From: Acidobacteriota bacterium
Lineage (GTDB): Bacteria; Acidobacteriota; Vicinamibacteria; Vicinamibacterales; UBA2999
Assembly (NCBI GenBank): GCA_947482665.1
Contig: CANKJK010000001.1
Coordinates: 310,001-374,000 of the forward strand
Direction of reading: 5' to 3'
DNA: 64,000 nucleotides
Of this stretch, positions 45,890 to 55,153 are shown piece by piece. Position 1 is the stretch's first letter, and each line of letters opens with the position of its first letter. Under the pieces are notes generated by a model. That model was given only the letters and a program-made list of their open reading frames with translations. It did not search any database and was not told the DNA's origin. The position numbers and the translations under genes were made by a program.

Positions 45890-47647
45890 GTGGCCCCACT
45901 TCCTACTCTCAAGCCTGACGAGCTCCTCGCACGCGCGCGCGTGCTGGGGGGCTCATTCACCACGGCGCAGCTCGCGACGCTCGGTGCCGTACTCGTCGTG
46001 GTCTCTGGGCTGATCGTGTTCTCCACGCGTTGGATTGAGCAACCCAGTTACGCCGTTCTGTACTCGCGCATGGAGCCGGAGGCCGCCAGTCAGGTCGTGG
46101 CCAAGCTCAAGCAGATGAAGGTCGCCTATCAGATCGAGGACGCGGGCGGCACGCTCCGGGTACCCGCGAGCCGGGTTGATGAACTGCGTCTTGAGCTGGG
46201 TGGACAAGGGCTACCCAGCTCCGGGCGGATCGGCTTCGAGATCTTCGACAAGACGGCATTCGGCGCGACGGAGTTCATGGAGAAAGTGAACTACCGTCGA
46301 GCGCTCGAGGGAGAGATCGCCCGGACCATCGCGACGATCTCTGAGGTCGCCAGCGCGCGCGTGCACATCGCAATGGGCAAGGACAGCACGTTTGGGGAAT
46401 CTCGACCGACGAAAGCATCCGTGGTGCTCAAGCTCCGCGGTCAGTCCGGTCTGCCAGCCGGCACGATCGCCGGAATTGCGGGACTGGTGGCTGGCAGTGT
46501 CGAAGGCCTTCGCCCTGAGGCTGTCGTGATTCTCGATAGCTTTGGCCGCCCACTCTCACGATCCATGGGTGACGACGACATGACAGGTGCGGCCGGGCAG
46601 CTCGAACGCCAGCAGCGCCTGGAGCACGACCTGTCCGCCAAGGTGATGGCGATGCTTGAGCCCGTGGTCGGACCGGAGCGTGTCCGCGTCAATGTCGCGC
46701 TGAAGCTGAATCCCCAGACGCGCGAGGAGACGGAGGAGCGTTGGGACCCGAATGCCGTTGTGCGGACCCGCCAGATGACGAGCGACTCGCTCGCGGGTGG
46801 TGCGACGGCGACGGGGGGAATCGTCGCGGGAGCGCGGGGGAACGCGCCACCGCCCGCCACGCCGGCGCCACTGCCCGGGCAGGCGCCGGCACAGGCCGGG
46901 AGCGCGACAGGGAGTATTGGCGGACCTGGACGGATGGCGGAGACCACTAGCTATGAGGTGAGCCGGACCATGCGGCATGTCTCCTCGCCTCCAGGCGAGG
47001 TGGCCAAGATGTCCGTGGCCGTCATTCTGGATGACGCCGTGGTGGTAAAGAAGGGCGCGGACGGCACCATCACGAGTACCCGGACGCCCCGGACACGGGA
47101 GGAACTCCAGAAGGTCCAGACGCTCGTCGCGGCGGCCGTGGGACTCGACACGGGCCGTGGTGATCAGTTGACCGTCGAGCATATGGCCTTTGACGAGCCC
47201 CCAACGGAGGAGGTCAAGGCGCCGTCGATCGTTGACCGGATCGCGCCGCGTGTGACGGAGTGGAGTCGTCTCGGCGTCATCGCGGCCATCTCCATCTTTG
47301 CGATTCTCGTCGTCGTGCGGCCGCTGATGAGGCGGGCCGCGCCGGCGCCATCGCAGGCGACGGGAGAGCTGATGCCACGCGCGCCGAGTAGTCTCGAGTC
47401 AGCGACGGCGCCGGCCCTGATCGCGGCTCCTGGGGCGCTGGCCCAGCCGGGACCGCCTATCAGGTCCGCCGAGGACATGGAGCACGAGATTGAAGCGCAA
47501 CTCGATGCCGAGACCAGCGACCTCGGCGTGGATGCCTTCCGAGTGCCCGTGCTGACACGGCGCATTTCGCAGATGGCCACCAAGGAGCCGGAAAATGTTG
47601 CGCGTCTGATGCGGTCATGGATGCGAGAGCGGGGAGAGCGCGCGTGA
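45890..47647 (+). CDS. fliF: Flagellar MS-ring protein FliF
   Basis: A 585-residue inner-membrane ring protein from a GTG. The first transmembrane helix is AQLATLGAVLVVVSGLIVF. Ring-building YscJ-like domains include LYSRMEPEAASQVVAKLKQMK and ALEGEIARTIATISEVASARVHIAM. A Gly/Ala/Pro-rich linker lies at about 300-345, and the second helix is RLGVIAAISIFAILVVV at about 460. The acidic C-terminal tail (PENVARLMRSWMRERGE) binds FliG. Four-base overlap with fliG. Confidence 0.95.
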   Translation: MAPLPTLKPDELLARARVLGGSFTTAQLATLGAVLVVVSGLIVFSTRWIEQPSYAVLYSRMEPEAASQVVAKLKQMKVAYQIEDAGGTLRVPASRVDELRLELGGQGLPSSGRIGFEIFDKTAFGATEFMEKVNYRRALEGEIARTIATISEVASARVHIAMGKDSTFGESRPTKASVVLKLRGQSGLPAGTIAGIAGLVAGSVEGLRPEAVVILDSFGRPLSRSMGDDDMTGAAGQLERQQRLEHDLSAKVMAMLEPVVGPERVRVNVALKLNPQTREETEERWDPNAVVRTRQMTSDSLAGGATATGGIVAGARGNAPPPATPAPLPGQAPAQAGSATGSIGGPGRMAETTSYEVSRTMRHVSSPPGEVAKMSVAVILDDAVVVKKGADGTITSTRTPRTREELQKVQTLVAAAVGLDTGRGDQLTVEHMAFDEPPTEEVKAPSIVDRIAPRVTEWSRLGVIAAISIFAILVVVRPLMRRAAPAPSQATGELMPRAPSSLESATAPALIAAPGALAQPGPPIRSAEDMEHEIEAQLDAETSDLGVDAFRVPVLTRRISQMATKEPENVARLMRSWMRERGERA

Positions 47648-48663
47648 ACCTTCAGGGACCACAGTCCGTCAGCGGCCTCACCAAGGCTGCCATCGTGGCG
47701 CTGATGCTCGGCGAGGAGGTCTCGTCTGGGCTCTTCCGCCATATGAGCGAGTCGGAGGTCGAACTGCTCGCGCAGGAGATGGCTGAGTTGGGGCCAGTGC
47801 CGGGCAACCTCGTGGAGAGGGTACTCACGGACTTTCATGCGGCCGTTGCGGCACCATCACATGGCACGCGCGGCGGAGTGGACTACACGAGACGGGTTCT
47901 GACGAAGTCGGTGGGAGAGCCCGCCAGCCGGGCAATCATGGACCGCGTTCAGCGCGCATTCCAGTCGAATGCCGGGTTCGCCGCGATCGATAAGACCGAC
48001 CCCAGCCAGCTCTCGAAGTTTATCGCCGGCGAACATCCACAAACGGTCGCGCTCATTCTCGCGCGGCTGAATCCAACGAATGCGGCGCAGCTCATCACGA
48101 TGCTGCCCGAGGCGGCCCGTGTCGACGTGCTGACGCGCATGGCCCATATCGAGGAGATTTCCCCGGAGGTGGTCACGCGCATCTCGGACGTGATCGAATC
48201 CCGGATCAAGTCACTGGCGGGGCCGACCATGGAGCAGTCCGGCGGGCTGCGCGCGGTGGCCGATCTCTTCAATCGGCTGGACCGGAGCGTGAGTGCGCCG
48301 GTGCTGGAGGCACTGGAGGAGAAGCGGCCGGAGCTGGCCGTCTCCATCCGAAACCTGATGTTTGTCTTTGATGATTTCGTGAGCCTCGATGACACGGCGA
48401 TGCGGGAGATTGTGCCGAAGATCGACAGAAAGGATCTGGTCATCGCCCTCAAAGGGTCGAGTGAGGAGCTCCGCCGCAAGTTTCTGGGCAACATGTCCCG
48501 CCGCGCGGCGGACATGGTCCGCGAGGAAATGGATGTGCTCGGGGCCGTAAAGCTCAAGGACGTGGAGAAGGGGCAGCAGAACATCGTAGCCATCGCCAGA
48601 AAGCTGGAAGACGAAGGCGCGATCAGCATGGTGGGCGGATCGGGTGAAGCCTATGTTGCCTAG
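47644..48663 (+). CDS. fliG: Flagellar motor switch protein FliG
   Basis: 339 residues from the GTG at 47644. The N domain begins SGLTKAAIVALMLGEEVSSGLFRHMSE, the middle domain holds the EHPQ motif in AGEHPQTVALILARL, and the C domain holds the charged torque helix (DDTAMREIVPKIDRKDL, EELRRKFLGNMSRRAADM). It couples stator force to rotation and binds FliM. The long frame starting at 47617 is rejected because it lies in fliF. Confidence 0.95.
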   Translation: MNLQGPQSVSGLTKAAIVALMLGEEVSSGLFRHMSESEVELLAQEMAELGPVPGNLVERVLTDFHAAVAAPSHGTRGGVDYTRRVLTKSVGEPASRAIMDRVQRAFQSNAGFAAIDKTDPSQLSKFIAGEHPQTVALILARLNPTNAAQLITMLPEAARVDVLTRMAHIEEISPEVVTRISDVIESRIKSLAGPTMEQSGGLRAVADLFNRLDRSVSAPVLEALEEKRPELAVSIRNLMFVFDDFVSLDDTAMREIVPKIDRKDLVIALKGSSEELRRKFLGNMSRRAADMVREEMDVLGAVKLKDVEKGQQNIVAIARKLEDEGAISMVGGSGEAYVA

Positions 48664-49294
48664 AGCGCGTCGTCTCGCAGATCACCAGGATGCGGCGGCG
48701 TTCGTCTGGCAGATGGGGGGCGATCTCACGGCGACGGTGCTCGCGCCCTCGGCGCCAGACGCCGCTCCACGGATTGACGCCGAGCAGATAGCCCGGGAGG
48801 CTTTTGAACGGGGCTTCGCCGAGGGCCGCGAGGTCGGCACCGCGGCCGAAGCGGAGCGCGCTCGGGCTGAATTGGCCCGCCTGGTCATCTCCCTTGACGA
48901 GTTGGCCGCGGCGCGCAGCGACATGATCCGGGCGACCGAGCACCAGATGGTGGAGCTGGCTCTGGCGATCTCCCGACGGATTGTGCAGCGCGAGGTAAGC
49001 CTGGACCGCGACCTGCTGGTGTCGATGGCGCACGTGGCGCTGCAGCGCCTGGAGCAGGGCGCAGCTGTGACGGTGCGGTTCAACCCGGACGACTACGCCT
49101 CCACCGTCGCCGCGCAGACGACACGCTGGGCAGGGACGCCGGTGACTGTGACCCCGGACAATGCCGTGCCACGCGGTGGCTGCCGGATTGAGTCGACGTT
49201 CGGCAGAATCGACGCCGGAGTCGAAGCACAGTTGCAGGAGGTGGGTCTTGCGCTGCTCGGCACTCCCCTCGCGGAGGCGTCCCCAGGTGCGTGA
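48644..49294 (+). CDS. fliH: Flagellar export ATPase regulator FliH
   Basis: 216 residues from GTG 48644 or ATG 48653, overlapping fliG by 11-20 bases. Ala/Glu-rich coiled-coil stretch (AREAFERGFAEGREVGTAAEAERARAEL) precedes the conserved C-terminal domain: VELALAISRRIVQREVSLD, NPDDYAS, and GGCRIESTFGRIDAGVEAQLQEVG. It inhibits and docks FliI at the export gate. Confidence 0.9.
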   Translation: MKPMLPRARRLADHQDAAAFVWQMGGDLTATVLAPSAPDAAPRIDAEQIAREAFERGFAEGREVGTAAEAERARAELARLVISLDELAAARSDMIRATEHQMVELALAISRRIVQREVSLDRDLLVSMAHVALQRLEQGAAVTVRFNPDDYASTVAAQTTRWAGTPVTVTPDNAVPRGGCRIESTFGRIDAGVEAQLQEVGLALLGTPLAEASPGA

Positions 49295-50597
49295 CTCAAT
49301 GAGTCTGGCGCACCATCTGGCGCGAGTAGCGGACCTGGACACGATGCCACCGGCCGGTGAGGTGATCCGGACCGTCGGCCTTCTGGTGGAGTCGGCGGGA
49401 CCCAGGGCGTCAGTCGGGGATGTCTGTGAACTGGTCCACGCGGACGGCGCGCCGGGCCTGCCCGTTCAGGTCGTCGGGTTTCGCGATCGGGTGTTGCTCT
49501 CCGTCCCACTCGGGGACACGGCCGGGATTCGGCCGGGGTCGCGCATCGTGGCACGGAGCGGCTCGGTCAGCGTCCCTGTCGACGAGAGCTTGCTGGGCCG
49601 GGTGCTCGACCCGCTAGGCCATCCGCTTGACGGGTTGCCGCTCCGCGCTCGCAGTCGCTACCCGTTGTTTCCCCCGCCGCTGAACCCGATGGATCGTGAG
49701 CCGGTGGTGACGGCCCTGGCGACCGGGGTCCGGTCGATTGACGGGATGTTGACGTGCGGTCGCGGCCAGCGCATCGGGCTCTTCGGCGGTAGCGGGGTTG
49801 GCAAGAGCACGTTGCTCGGGATGCTGACGCGGGGGAGTTCCGCGGATGTGATCGTGCTCGGACTGGTCGGCGAACGTGGCCGGGAATTGAAGACCTTCCT
49901 CGAACGCGACCTCGGGCCCGAGGGCCGCCGTCGGTCGGTCGTCATCGTCTCGACATCCGATCACCCGCCTCTGATGCGGATGCGGGCGGCATATGCGGCC
50001 ACGGCCGTCGCGGAGTACTTCCGGGATCAGGGGAAGCACGTCCTCCTGCTGATGGATTCCGTCACACGCTTTGCGATGGCGCAACGCGAGGTCGGACTGG
50101 CAGCAGGCGAGCCTCCGACGACCAAGGGGTATCCGCCCTCGGTGTTCGCACTGCTCCCCGCATTGCTCGAGCGCGCGGGCGCGGTGTGCGGCCGGGGAAG
50201 TATTACCGCGATGTACACCGTGCTGGTCGAGGGAGACGATCAGAACGAGCCAATAGCGGATGCGGTCAGGTCCATTCTGGATGGTCACGTGGTCCTGTCG
50301 CGGGACCTGGCTGCCAGGCAGCACTATCCACCGGTGGACGTCCTGCAGAGCGTGAGCCGGACCATGCCGGACTGCGTGCCGCCGGAACACCGACGCAAAG
50401 CGGGTCAGGTACGGGAGTGGTTGTCGGCGATTCGGAACAGCGAGGATCTGGTCAGCGTCGGTGCCTATGTCGAAGGGAGCAATCCGGCGATCGATCAGGC
50501 GCGCGCGAAGCAGACGGCGATTGACGGCTTTCTGCGGCAGGACGCTGAGGATCGGTGCGCGTACGACGATGCCATTGCCAGGCTCGGGGCGCTGTAG
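49287..50597 (+). CDS. fliI: Flagellum-specific ATPase FliI
   Basis: 436 residues of the F1-beta-like ATPase that powers export. I chose GTG 49287 because GGAGG lies nine bases upstream; ATG 49299 is possible. Motifs: VGDVCELV, GLFGGSGVGKSTLLGML (Walker A), VGERGRELKTFLERDLG, VVIVSTSDHPPLMRM, VLLLMDSVTRFAMAQREVGLAAGEPPTTKGYPPSVF and C-terminal SRTMPDCV. Full family length. Confidence 0.95.
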   Translation: MRDSMSLAHHLARVADLDTMPPAGEVIRTVGLLVESAGPRASVGDVCELVHADGAPGLPVQVVGFRDRVLLSVPLGDTAGIRPGSRIVARSGSVSVPVDESLLGRVLDPLGHPLDGLPLRARSRYPLFPPPLNPMDREPVVTALATGVRSIDGMLTCGRGQRIGLFGGSGVGKSTLLGMLTRGSSADVIVLGLVGERGRELKTFLERDLGPEGRRRSVVIVSTSDHPPLMRMRAAYAATAVAEYFRDQGKHVLLLMDSVTRFAMAQREVGLAAGEPPTTKGYPPSVFALLPALLERAGAVCGRGSITAMYTVLVEGDDQNEPIADAVRSILDGHVVLSRDLAARQHYPPVDVLQSVSRTMPDCVPPEHRRKAGQVREWLSAIRNSEDLVSVGAYVEGSNPAIDQARAKQTAIDGFLRQDAEDRCAYDDAIARLGAL

Positions 50598-51083
50598 TTG
50601 AAGCCGTTCCGGTTTCGGGCGCAGCCGGCGCTTGACCTTCGGCAGCGGGAGGACGACGACGCCCGACGGGTCTGTGCCGAGGCCGAGTCTCATGTGATGG
50701 CGGCGCAGGCCCGGAATCATCAGGCGCGGGCCGACCTGGCCGGAGGGCAGGCGGCACACGCACTGCATACAGGAACGGGGACGTCCGAGCACGAGCGGGA
50801 GTGGTACCGATTTTGGATCTCTGGATTGGAGCAGGCCGTGCTGACCACGCAGGAAGCGTTGGGGGCCTGTCAGGCGGAGTTGGCAACGTGCCGCAAGGCG
50901 CGCCAGGTCACTCGCCTGCGAGTCGATGCACTCGAGCGATTCAAGCAGAAAGCCAGGCAGGCCTATGACCAGGCCGAACTGGCCGAGGAACAGCGGCTCA
51001 CGGATGCCGCGGGAACGGCGCGTTTTGTGGCCCAGCGCCGGGCTCTGTTACTTGGGCGCACGGGCAGTGAGGAATGGACATGA
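50598..51083 (+). CDS. fliJ: Flagellar export chaperone FliJ
   Basis: 161 residues from a TTG directly after the fliI stop. The start [24 protein letters not shown] matches FliJ, and nearly the whole chain is a heptad-rich coiled coil ([39 protein letters not shown]). It forms the rotor stalk-like part of the FliH-FliI complex. The unusual TTG start is supported by position and homology-like start. It overlaps flgD by four bases. Confidence 0.85.
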   Translation: MKPFRFRAQPALDLRQREDDDARRVCAEAESHVMAAQARNHQARADLAGGQAAHALHTGTGTSEHEREWYRFWISGLEQAVLTTQEALGACQAELATCRKARQVTRLRVDALERFKQKARQAYDQAELAEEQRLTDAAGTARFVAQRRALLLGRTGSEEWT

Positions 51084-51370
51084 GCACCACGTCCGTCACA
51101 GGGACACAGGCTGGCAGCGCGACCACGGACGTGGCGTCGCTGTCGAAGAGCAGCAACCTGGGCAAGAACGCCTTCCTGCAGTTGCTGGTCACCCAGCTCC
51201 AGCATCAGGATCCGACAGCGCCGCAGGCCGATGGCGAGTTCATCGCGCAGCTTGCCACGTTCAGCTCCCTCGAGCAGCTTCAGCAGATTGGGCAGACGCT
51301 CACTGGAATCGACACGCGTCTTCAGACGGCCGAGACCGCTCTGGGGACCAAGACCGGCGCCGCGGCCTAG
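51080..51370 (+). CDS. flgD: Short flagellar hook-capping protein FlgD
   Basis: Only 96 residues from ATG 51080 (GAGGA six bases upstream; ATG 51074 is an alternative). It has the conserved N-terminal cap region [43 protein letters not shown]. Typical FlgD proteins continue with Ig/Tudor-like domains for a total above 130-220 residues; those are missing here. There is no frameshift visible after the stop: the next 28 bases lead to flgE. It is probably a genuine short form. Confidence 0.88.
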   Translation: MSTTSVTGTQAGSATTDVASLSKSSNLGKNAFLQLLVTQLQHQDPTAPQADGEFIAQLATFSSLEQLQQIGQTLTGIDTRLQTAETALGTKTGAAA

Positions 51371-51398
51371 CCGCGCGTCCCTTTACGAGGCATAACCC

Positions 51399-52658
51399 AT
51401 GTCAGTTGGCTCCTTCTCCGCCGGGCTCTCGGGCCTGAACGCAAACTCAACCTTCCTGAGTGTCATCGGCAACAACCTCGCGAACATTAATACGATCGGC
51501 TACAAGTCGAGTTCGGTCACGTTTCAGGATCTCGTCAGCCAGACAGTCGGTGGGTCAAACGGCAACCCGATGCAGGTCGGCCTCGGCGTCGTGACCGGCT
51601 CGATCTCCCCGAGTTTCAGCCAGGGCGCGATCGAAAACACTCGGGAAGCCACGAACGTGGCGATTCAGGGCAACGGCTTCTTTGTCGTGCGGGGACAGAG
51701 TGGCAACGTTTATACCCGAGCCGGGAACTTCACGCTCAACAGCAACGGCAAGCTGGTGACGCCCGATGGCTACTTTGTGCAGGGCTACACGCAGATCAAC
51801 CCAGCGACCGGCGCCATCGTGACGACGGGCCAGCCAACCGACATCACCGTGGCGGCGGGTGCGCTGCGCGCGTCATCGCCGACGACGAAGTTCCGGACCG
51901 TGACGAATCTGAGCGCTGTGGCGGCGGCGGGCGATAGCTTTACGACCTCCGTGCAGGTGACGGACTCACTCGGTGCCCAGCATGTCGCGACACTCGAGTT
52001 CACGAAGGGCGCCACGGTGGGGGAGTGGACCTACTCGGTCACCTTGCCTGCTCAGGACATGGGCACGGCCGCTGACGTGGAGGTGGCCACAGGCACGATG
52101 GCGTTCGACGCCTCAGGTGCGCTGGCCACTGTGGACGGGGCGCTACCGGCGGATGTCACCATTACCACTCCTGCGTTCGGCAACGGCGCCGCGGCCTCCA
52201 CCATGACCTGGGATTTGATCGACAACAACAACATCGCGTCGATGACGGGCTTTGCCGCGCCGTCGGCGACATCGTCGATCTCGGCGGACGGCTCTACGGC
52301 CGGCAGTATTGACTCGGTGAGCGTGGCGCCGGACGGGAGCATCATCGCCACACTGGGGACCGGTCAGTCCATGTCGGTGGCGCAGCTGGCCCTCGCGAGC
52401 TTCAATAATCCCCGCGGACTGTCAAAGCTTGGCGCCAACAAGTTTGGCGAGACCCAGGTGGCCGGCGTGGCGAACGTCGGTGTGGCCGGTGTGGGTGGCC
52501 GTGGCACGCTCATCGGCTCCGCATTGGAGCAGTCGAACGTCGATATCGCGCAGGAGTTCACGCAGATGATCCTGGCGCAGCGCGGCTATCAGGCGAACTC
52601 GAAGGTCATCACCGTATCCGACGAGATGCTCGTGGATACACTGGCTCTGAAGCGGTAG
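51399..52658 (+). CDS. flgE: Flagellar hook protein FlgE
   Basis: 419 residues. N-terminal axial segment: SFSAGLSGLNANSTFLSVIGNNLANINTIGYKSSSVTFQDLVSQ. D1/D2 regions are Thr/Ala/Val rich (VTDSLGAQHVATLEF). The C-terminal region has NPRGLSKLGANKF, GTLIGSALEQSNVDIAQEFTQMILAQRGYQANSKVIT and ends in MLVDTLALKR. It polymerises into the hook under FliK control. GAGG upstream of the ATG. Confidence 0.95.
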   Translation: MSVGSFSAGLSGLNANSTFLSVIGNNLANINTIGYKSSSVTFQDLVSQTVGGSNGNPMQVGLGVVTGSISPSFSQGAIENTREATNVAIQGNGFFVVRGQSGNVYTRAGNFTLNSNGKLVTPDGYFVQGYTQINPATGAIVTTGQPTDITVAAGALRASSPTTKFRTVTNLSAVAAAGDSFTTSVQVTDSLGAQHVATLEFTKGATVGEWTYSVTLPAQDMGTAADVEVATGTMAFDASGALATVDGALPADVTITTPAFGNGAAASTMTWDLIDNNNIASMTGFAAPSATSSISADGSTAGSIDSVSVAPDGSIIATLGTGQSMSVAQLALASFNNPRGLSKLGANKFGETQVAGVANVGVAGVGGRGTLIGSALEQSNVDIAQEFTQMILAQRGYQANSKVITVSDEMLVDTLALKR

Positions 52659-52660
52659 TC

Positions 52661-54241
52661 ATGGTGGACCTGGGCGGCATCCCCGGGATGCCGATGACAT
52701 CCGGCCCGGTCGGACGCGCCGGAGGCGCGCCCGATACGGCCGGAGGGGCAACAAGCGCCGACGCTCTGGGCTTCGGCGGCCTCTTTGATGCCGTGGCGGA
52801 GTCCACGGCTGAGGAGTCACCCGACGTGGAGCAGGGCTCGGCGATAGTCGACCCCGCTCCACTCGCCTTCCTGCTCGCGCAGGATCTGGCCAGTACGCCA
52901 CTCGGCAAGTCTGGCGTAGCTGGGCCGGTGCGTGCCCGCATGTTCCGGCTTGAGGCAGATGGACCGGCCATGACGCCGGTTGAGAAGGATTCCACTACCG
53001 AGGTCGATTCCGCGGCCGACGTGCTGGCGGTTTCAAACTGTGCCAGTTGGCTGGCACCGGCGCTTTCCCTTGCCGATGGGGGTGGCGAGGTCTCGCCGGT
53101 TCGAGCGGCGGCTGAGCCGGCCGATCTCCTCCCGCAGTCGCCTGCAACACCGGTCCAGGTGGCGGCGCCGGTTCCGGACGGCCCGACGCCCGCCCCCACG
53201 GTGGCGGAGCCCGGGGTGGCGCAGGTGGCCCACGGCCCCGTGGGCGAAGAGTCGCCCCCTCACCTTCCATCGCGTCACGCCGAGGGAGGGACCGCGGCGC
53301 GCGTCGTCCGCGCGCCAGAGCCAGCGCCCGCCGATGAGGCGCAGCCAGCGGTCGATGCGCAGCCGAATCAGGCTGCGCGTACGGAGCTGGCCACAGTTCC
53401 GATGCCGGAACGTTCACCACGCGCGACCTCCCCTGACAGGAGCCCGATGCTCTCTGGTGAGGTGTCAGGTCGCGTGACTACGTCTACGGACACGGCTCCT
53501 CCGGTGCAGGCTCAGATAGAGGTCCCGTTCCTGGGGACGGGTTCAGCAACGGTGCCTCAACGTGCGCCACGGATGACGGGGCCGGACATGGGCAGGCCCA
53601 CCGGGCAGCCTCGGGAGGAACGCATCGGCGCTGCGACCGAGCTGAGGGAGCCGGTGGCCTGGGCGCCCGCGCCCGGGACGGCCTCACGGGATGCGTCGGA
53701 CCAAGGGACGGAGGACTCGTCCGGCCATCAAGGCCGCGAAGCCAACGGCGCTGGCCAACCAGGACAGACCGTCGTTCCGATACCGGCACTGTCAACGTCA
53801 AGCGCGTCTCCCTTGCTCGCGAGTAGCGCCGGCAATCCGGAGGCCCCGAGAGCCAGCAGTTCACTCAGTGCAGAGACCGGCGAGCAGGTGAGCAGCCAGG
53901 TCGTGCAGAGTCTTCGCACGCAGCTGCGTGGCGGTATCGGGGAAGCCGTGGTCCGGCTCCGGCCAGAGTTCCTTGGTGAGGTCACGATCACGATCCGCGT
54001 GGAGCGCGGCGCTGTCGAGGCCTCGGTCAAGGCCGAATTGCCCGCTGTGCGCGAATGGCTGGAGGCACAGGAGGCCACGGTGCGGCAGAACCTCAGCGAA
54101 CAGGGACTCTCACTCACCAGGCTCCGCGTTGAGCCTGACGGGGAGCGTCAGCCCGGCCAGGGCGGGGAGGAACCACACCCGCAGGGTCGGCAACCCCGTC
54201 AGCCACGGAAGGACGAGCAGCGCTTCGATCTCCTCGTGTAG
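52661..54241 (+). CDS. fliK: Flagellar hook-length control protein FliK
   Basis: 526 residues, two bases after flgE. The bulk is a low-complexity, Ala/Pro/Glu-rich ruler region (for example AAPVPDGPTPAPTVAEPG). The conserved C-terminal Flg_hook domain begins LRTQLRGGIGEAVVRLRPEFLGEVTI and has VKAELPAVREWLEAQEATVRQNLSEQGLSLTRLRVE. It measures hook length and switches export specificity. A 146-base gap with a sigma-54-like site follows, probably the end of this operon. Confidence 0.9.
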   Translation: MVDLGGIPGMPMTSGPVGRAGGAPDTAGGATSADALGFGGLFDAVAESTAEESPDVEQGSAIVDPAPLAFLLAQDLASTPLGKSGVAGPVRARMFRLEADGPAMTPVEKDSTTEVDSAADVLAVSNCASWLAPALSLADGGGEVSPVRAAAEPADLLPQSPATPVQVAAPVPDGPTPAPTVAEPGVAQVAHGPVGEESPPHLPSRHAEGGTAARVVRAPEPAPADEAQPAVDAQPNQAARTELATVPMPERSPRATSPDRSPMLSGEVSGRVTTSTDTAPPVQAQIEVPFLGTGSATVPQRAPRMTGPDMGRPTGQPREERIGAATELREPVAWAPAPGTASRDASDQGTEDSSGHQGREANGAGQPGQTVVPIPALSTSSASPLLASSAGNPEAPRASSSLSAETGEQVSSQVVQSLRTQLRGGIGEAVVRLRPEFLGEVTITIRVERGAVEASVKAELPAVREWLEAQEATVRQNLSEQGLSLTRLRVEPDGERQPGQGGEEPHPQGRQPRQPRKDEQRFDLLV

Positions 54242-54303
54242 CCAGTCCCATGGACGGCTGGCCGGCAACCTGCCGACCGGCCGTCCGCGGATCCCGTGCC
54301 ACC

Positions 54304-54318
54304 TGGCACGTTTTGCGC
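54304..54318 (+). promoter_or_regulatory. Candidate sigma-54 promoter of the fliL operon
   Basis: TGGCACG is a perfect -24 element, followed by TTTT and GCGC, so GG (54305-54306) and GC (54317-54318) are 10 bases apart. The -12 element is imperfect (GCGC for TTGC). It lies in the only sizeable gap of the flagellar cluster, about 70 bases before fliL. Confidence 0.45.
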
Positions 54319-54387
54319 CTGATTCCGCAATCGCGGTGTCGGGCACCCACCTTGCTCTAGCTGATGTCGGAGGCCTGACACAGCGAT

Positions 54388-54897
54388 ATGAGCGATCAAC
54401 CCACGCCTGATGCCGCCGTTGCGGCGAAGAAGAAATCGAAGCTGCCGCTGATCATCGGCGGCGCGGTCATCCTGCTCGCGGTCGCCGGCGGAGGGGCGTA
54501 CTGGATGCTGCGCGGCAAGGCCGTTGAAGCCAAGACAGAGACGGGCGATGAGCACGCGGAGGCCGCGAGAGCCGAGGACAAGGAACCGCAGGGAGTGGTC
54601 CCGCTCGAACCCTTCGTCGTCAATCTGGCTGACCAGGACGCCACACGATTTCTTCGACTGACGCTGAAGCTGGTGATCCCGGAGGAGCAGGCCAAGGAAG
54701 TCGAGGGCAAGGAAGTCGCCAAGGCGAGGATCCGATCGACCGTCCTCGAGTTCCTCGCGCAACAGACCGCCGACCACCTGGTCACGCCGGAAGGCAAGGC
54801 CGAATTGAAGACGGCCATTGCGGAGCGTGCCCGCGAGTCCATGAAGGGTCTGCATGTCACCGATGTCCTCTTCTCCGAATTCGTCGTCCAGTTCTAG
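54388..54897 (+). CDS. fliL: Flagellar basal body-associated protein FliL
   Basis: 169 residues with one N-terminal transmembrane helix (LPLIIGGAVILLAVAGGGAYWML) and a periplasmic stomatin-like domain: GVVPLEPFVVNLADQDATRFLRLTLKLVIPEEQ, VLEFLAQQTADHLVTPEGKAELK, and VTDVLFSEFVVQF at the end. It supports stator units. GGAGG is 14 bases upstream. The 3' end overlaps the following fliN gene by 44 bases, a large overlap for this locus. Confidence 0.92.
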   Translation: MSDQPTPDAAVAAKKKSKLPLIIGGAVILLAVAGGGAYWMLRGKAVEAKTETGDEHAEAARAEDKEPQGVVPLEPFVVNLADQDATRFLRLTLKLVIPEEQAKEVEGKEVAKARIRSTVLEFLAQQTADHLVTPEGKAELKTAIAERARESMKGLHVTDVLFSEFVVQF

Positions 54898-55153
54898 CGC
54901 GACGGGCTTCCCGTCGCTGCACGACGTCCCGTGTCACGTCGAGGTCGTCCTCGGTACGCGGACGATCTGCGTGCGGGAATGTCTGGAGATGCAGACGGGC
55001 GCGATCTTCAAGATCGATCAGCCGGCTGGCGCCGATATGACGCTGACGATCAACGGCGTGCCCGTCGCCATGGGTGAAGTCCTGGTGGTGGATGACCACA
55101 CATCGGTTCGAGTGACCGAAGTCCTGCCGGCACCACGCGGAGAAGTGCTGTGA
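54854..55153 (+). CDS. fliN: Short FliN-like switch protein (SpoA domain), paralogue 1
   Basis: 99 residues from ATG 54854 with AAGGG five bases upstream (ATG 54863 is an alternative). A low-complexity Ser-rich start (MSPMSSSPNSSSSSSATG) precedes one SpoA domain: VPCHVEVVLGTRTICVRECLEMQTGAIFKIDQPAGADMTLTINGVPVAMGEVLVVDDHTSVRVTEVL. The NGVPVAMGEV pattern is FliN-like. It occupies the slot where fliM-fliN usually follow fliL. A second FliN gene starts at 63759. Confidence 0.85.
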   Translation: MSPMSSSPNSSSSSSATGFPSLHDVPCHVEVVLGTRTICVRECLEMQTGAIFKIDQPAGADMTLTINGVPVAMGEVLVVDDHTSVRVTEVLPAPRGEVL

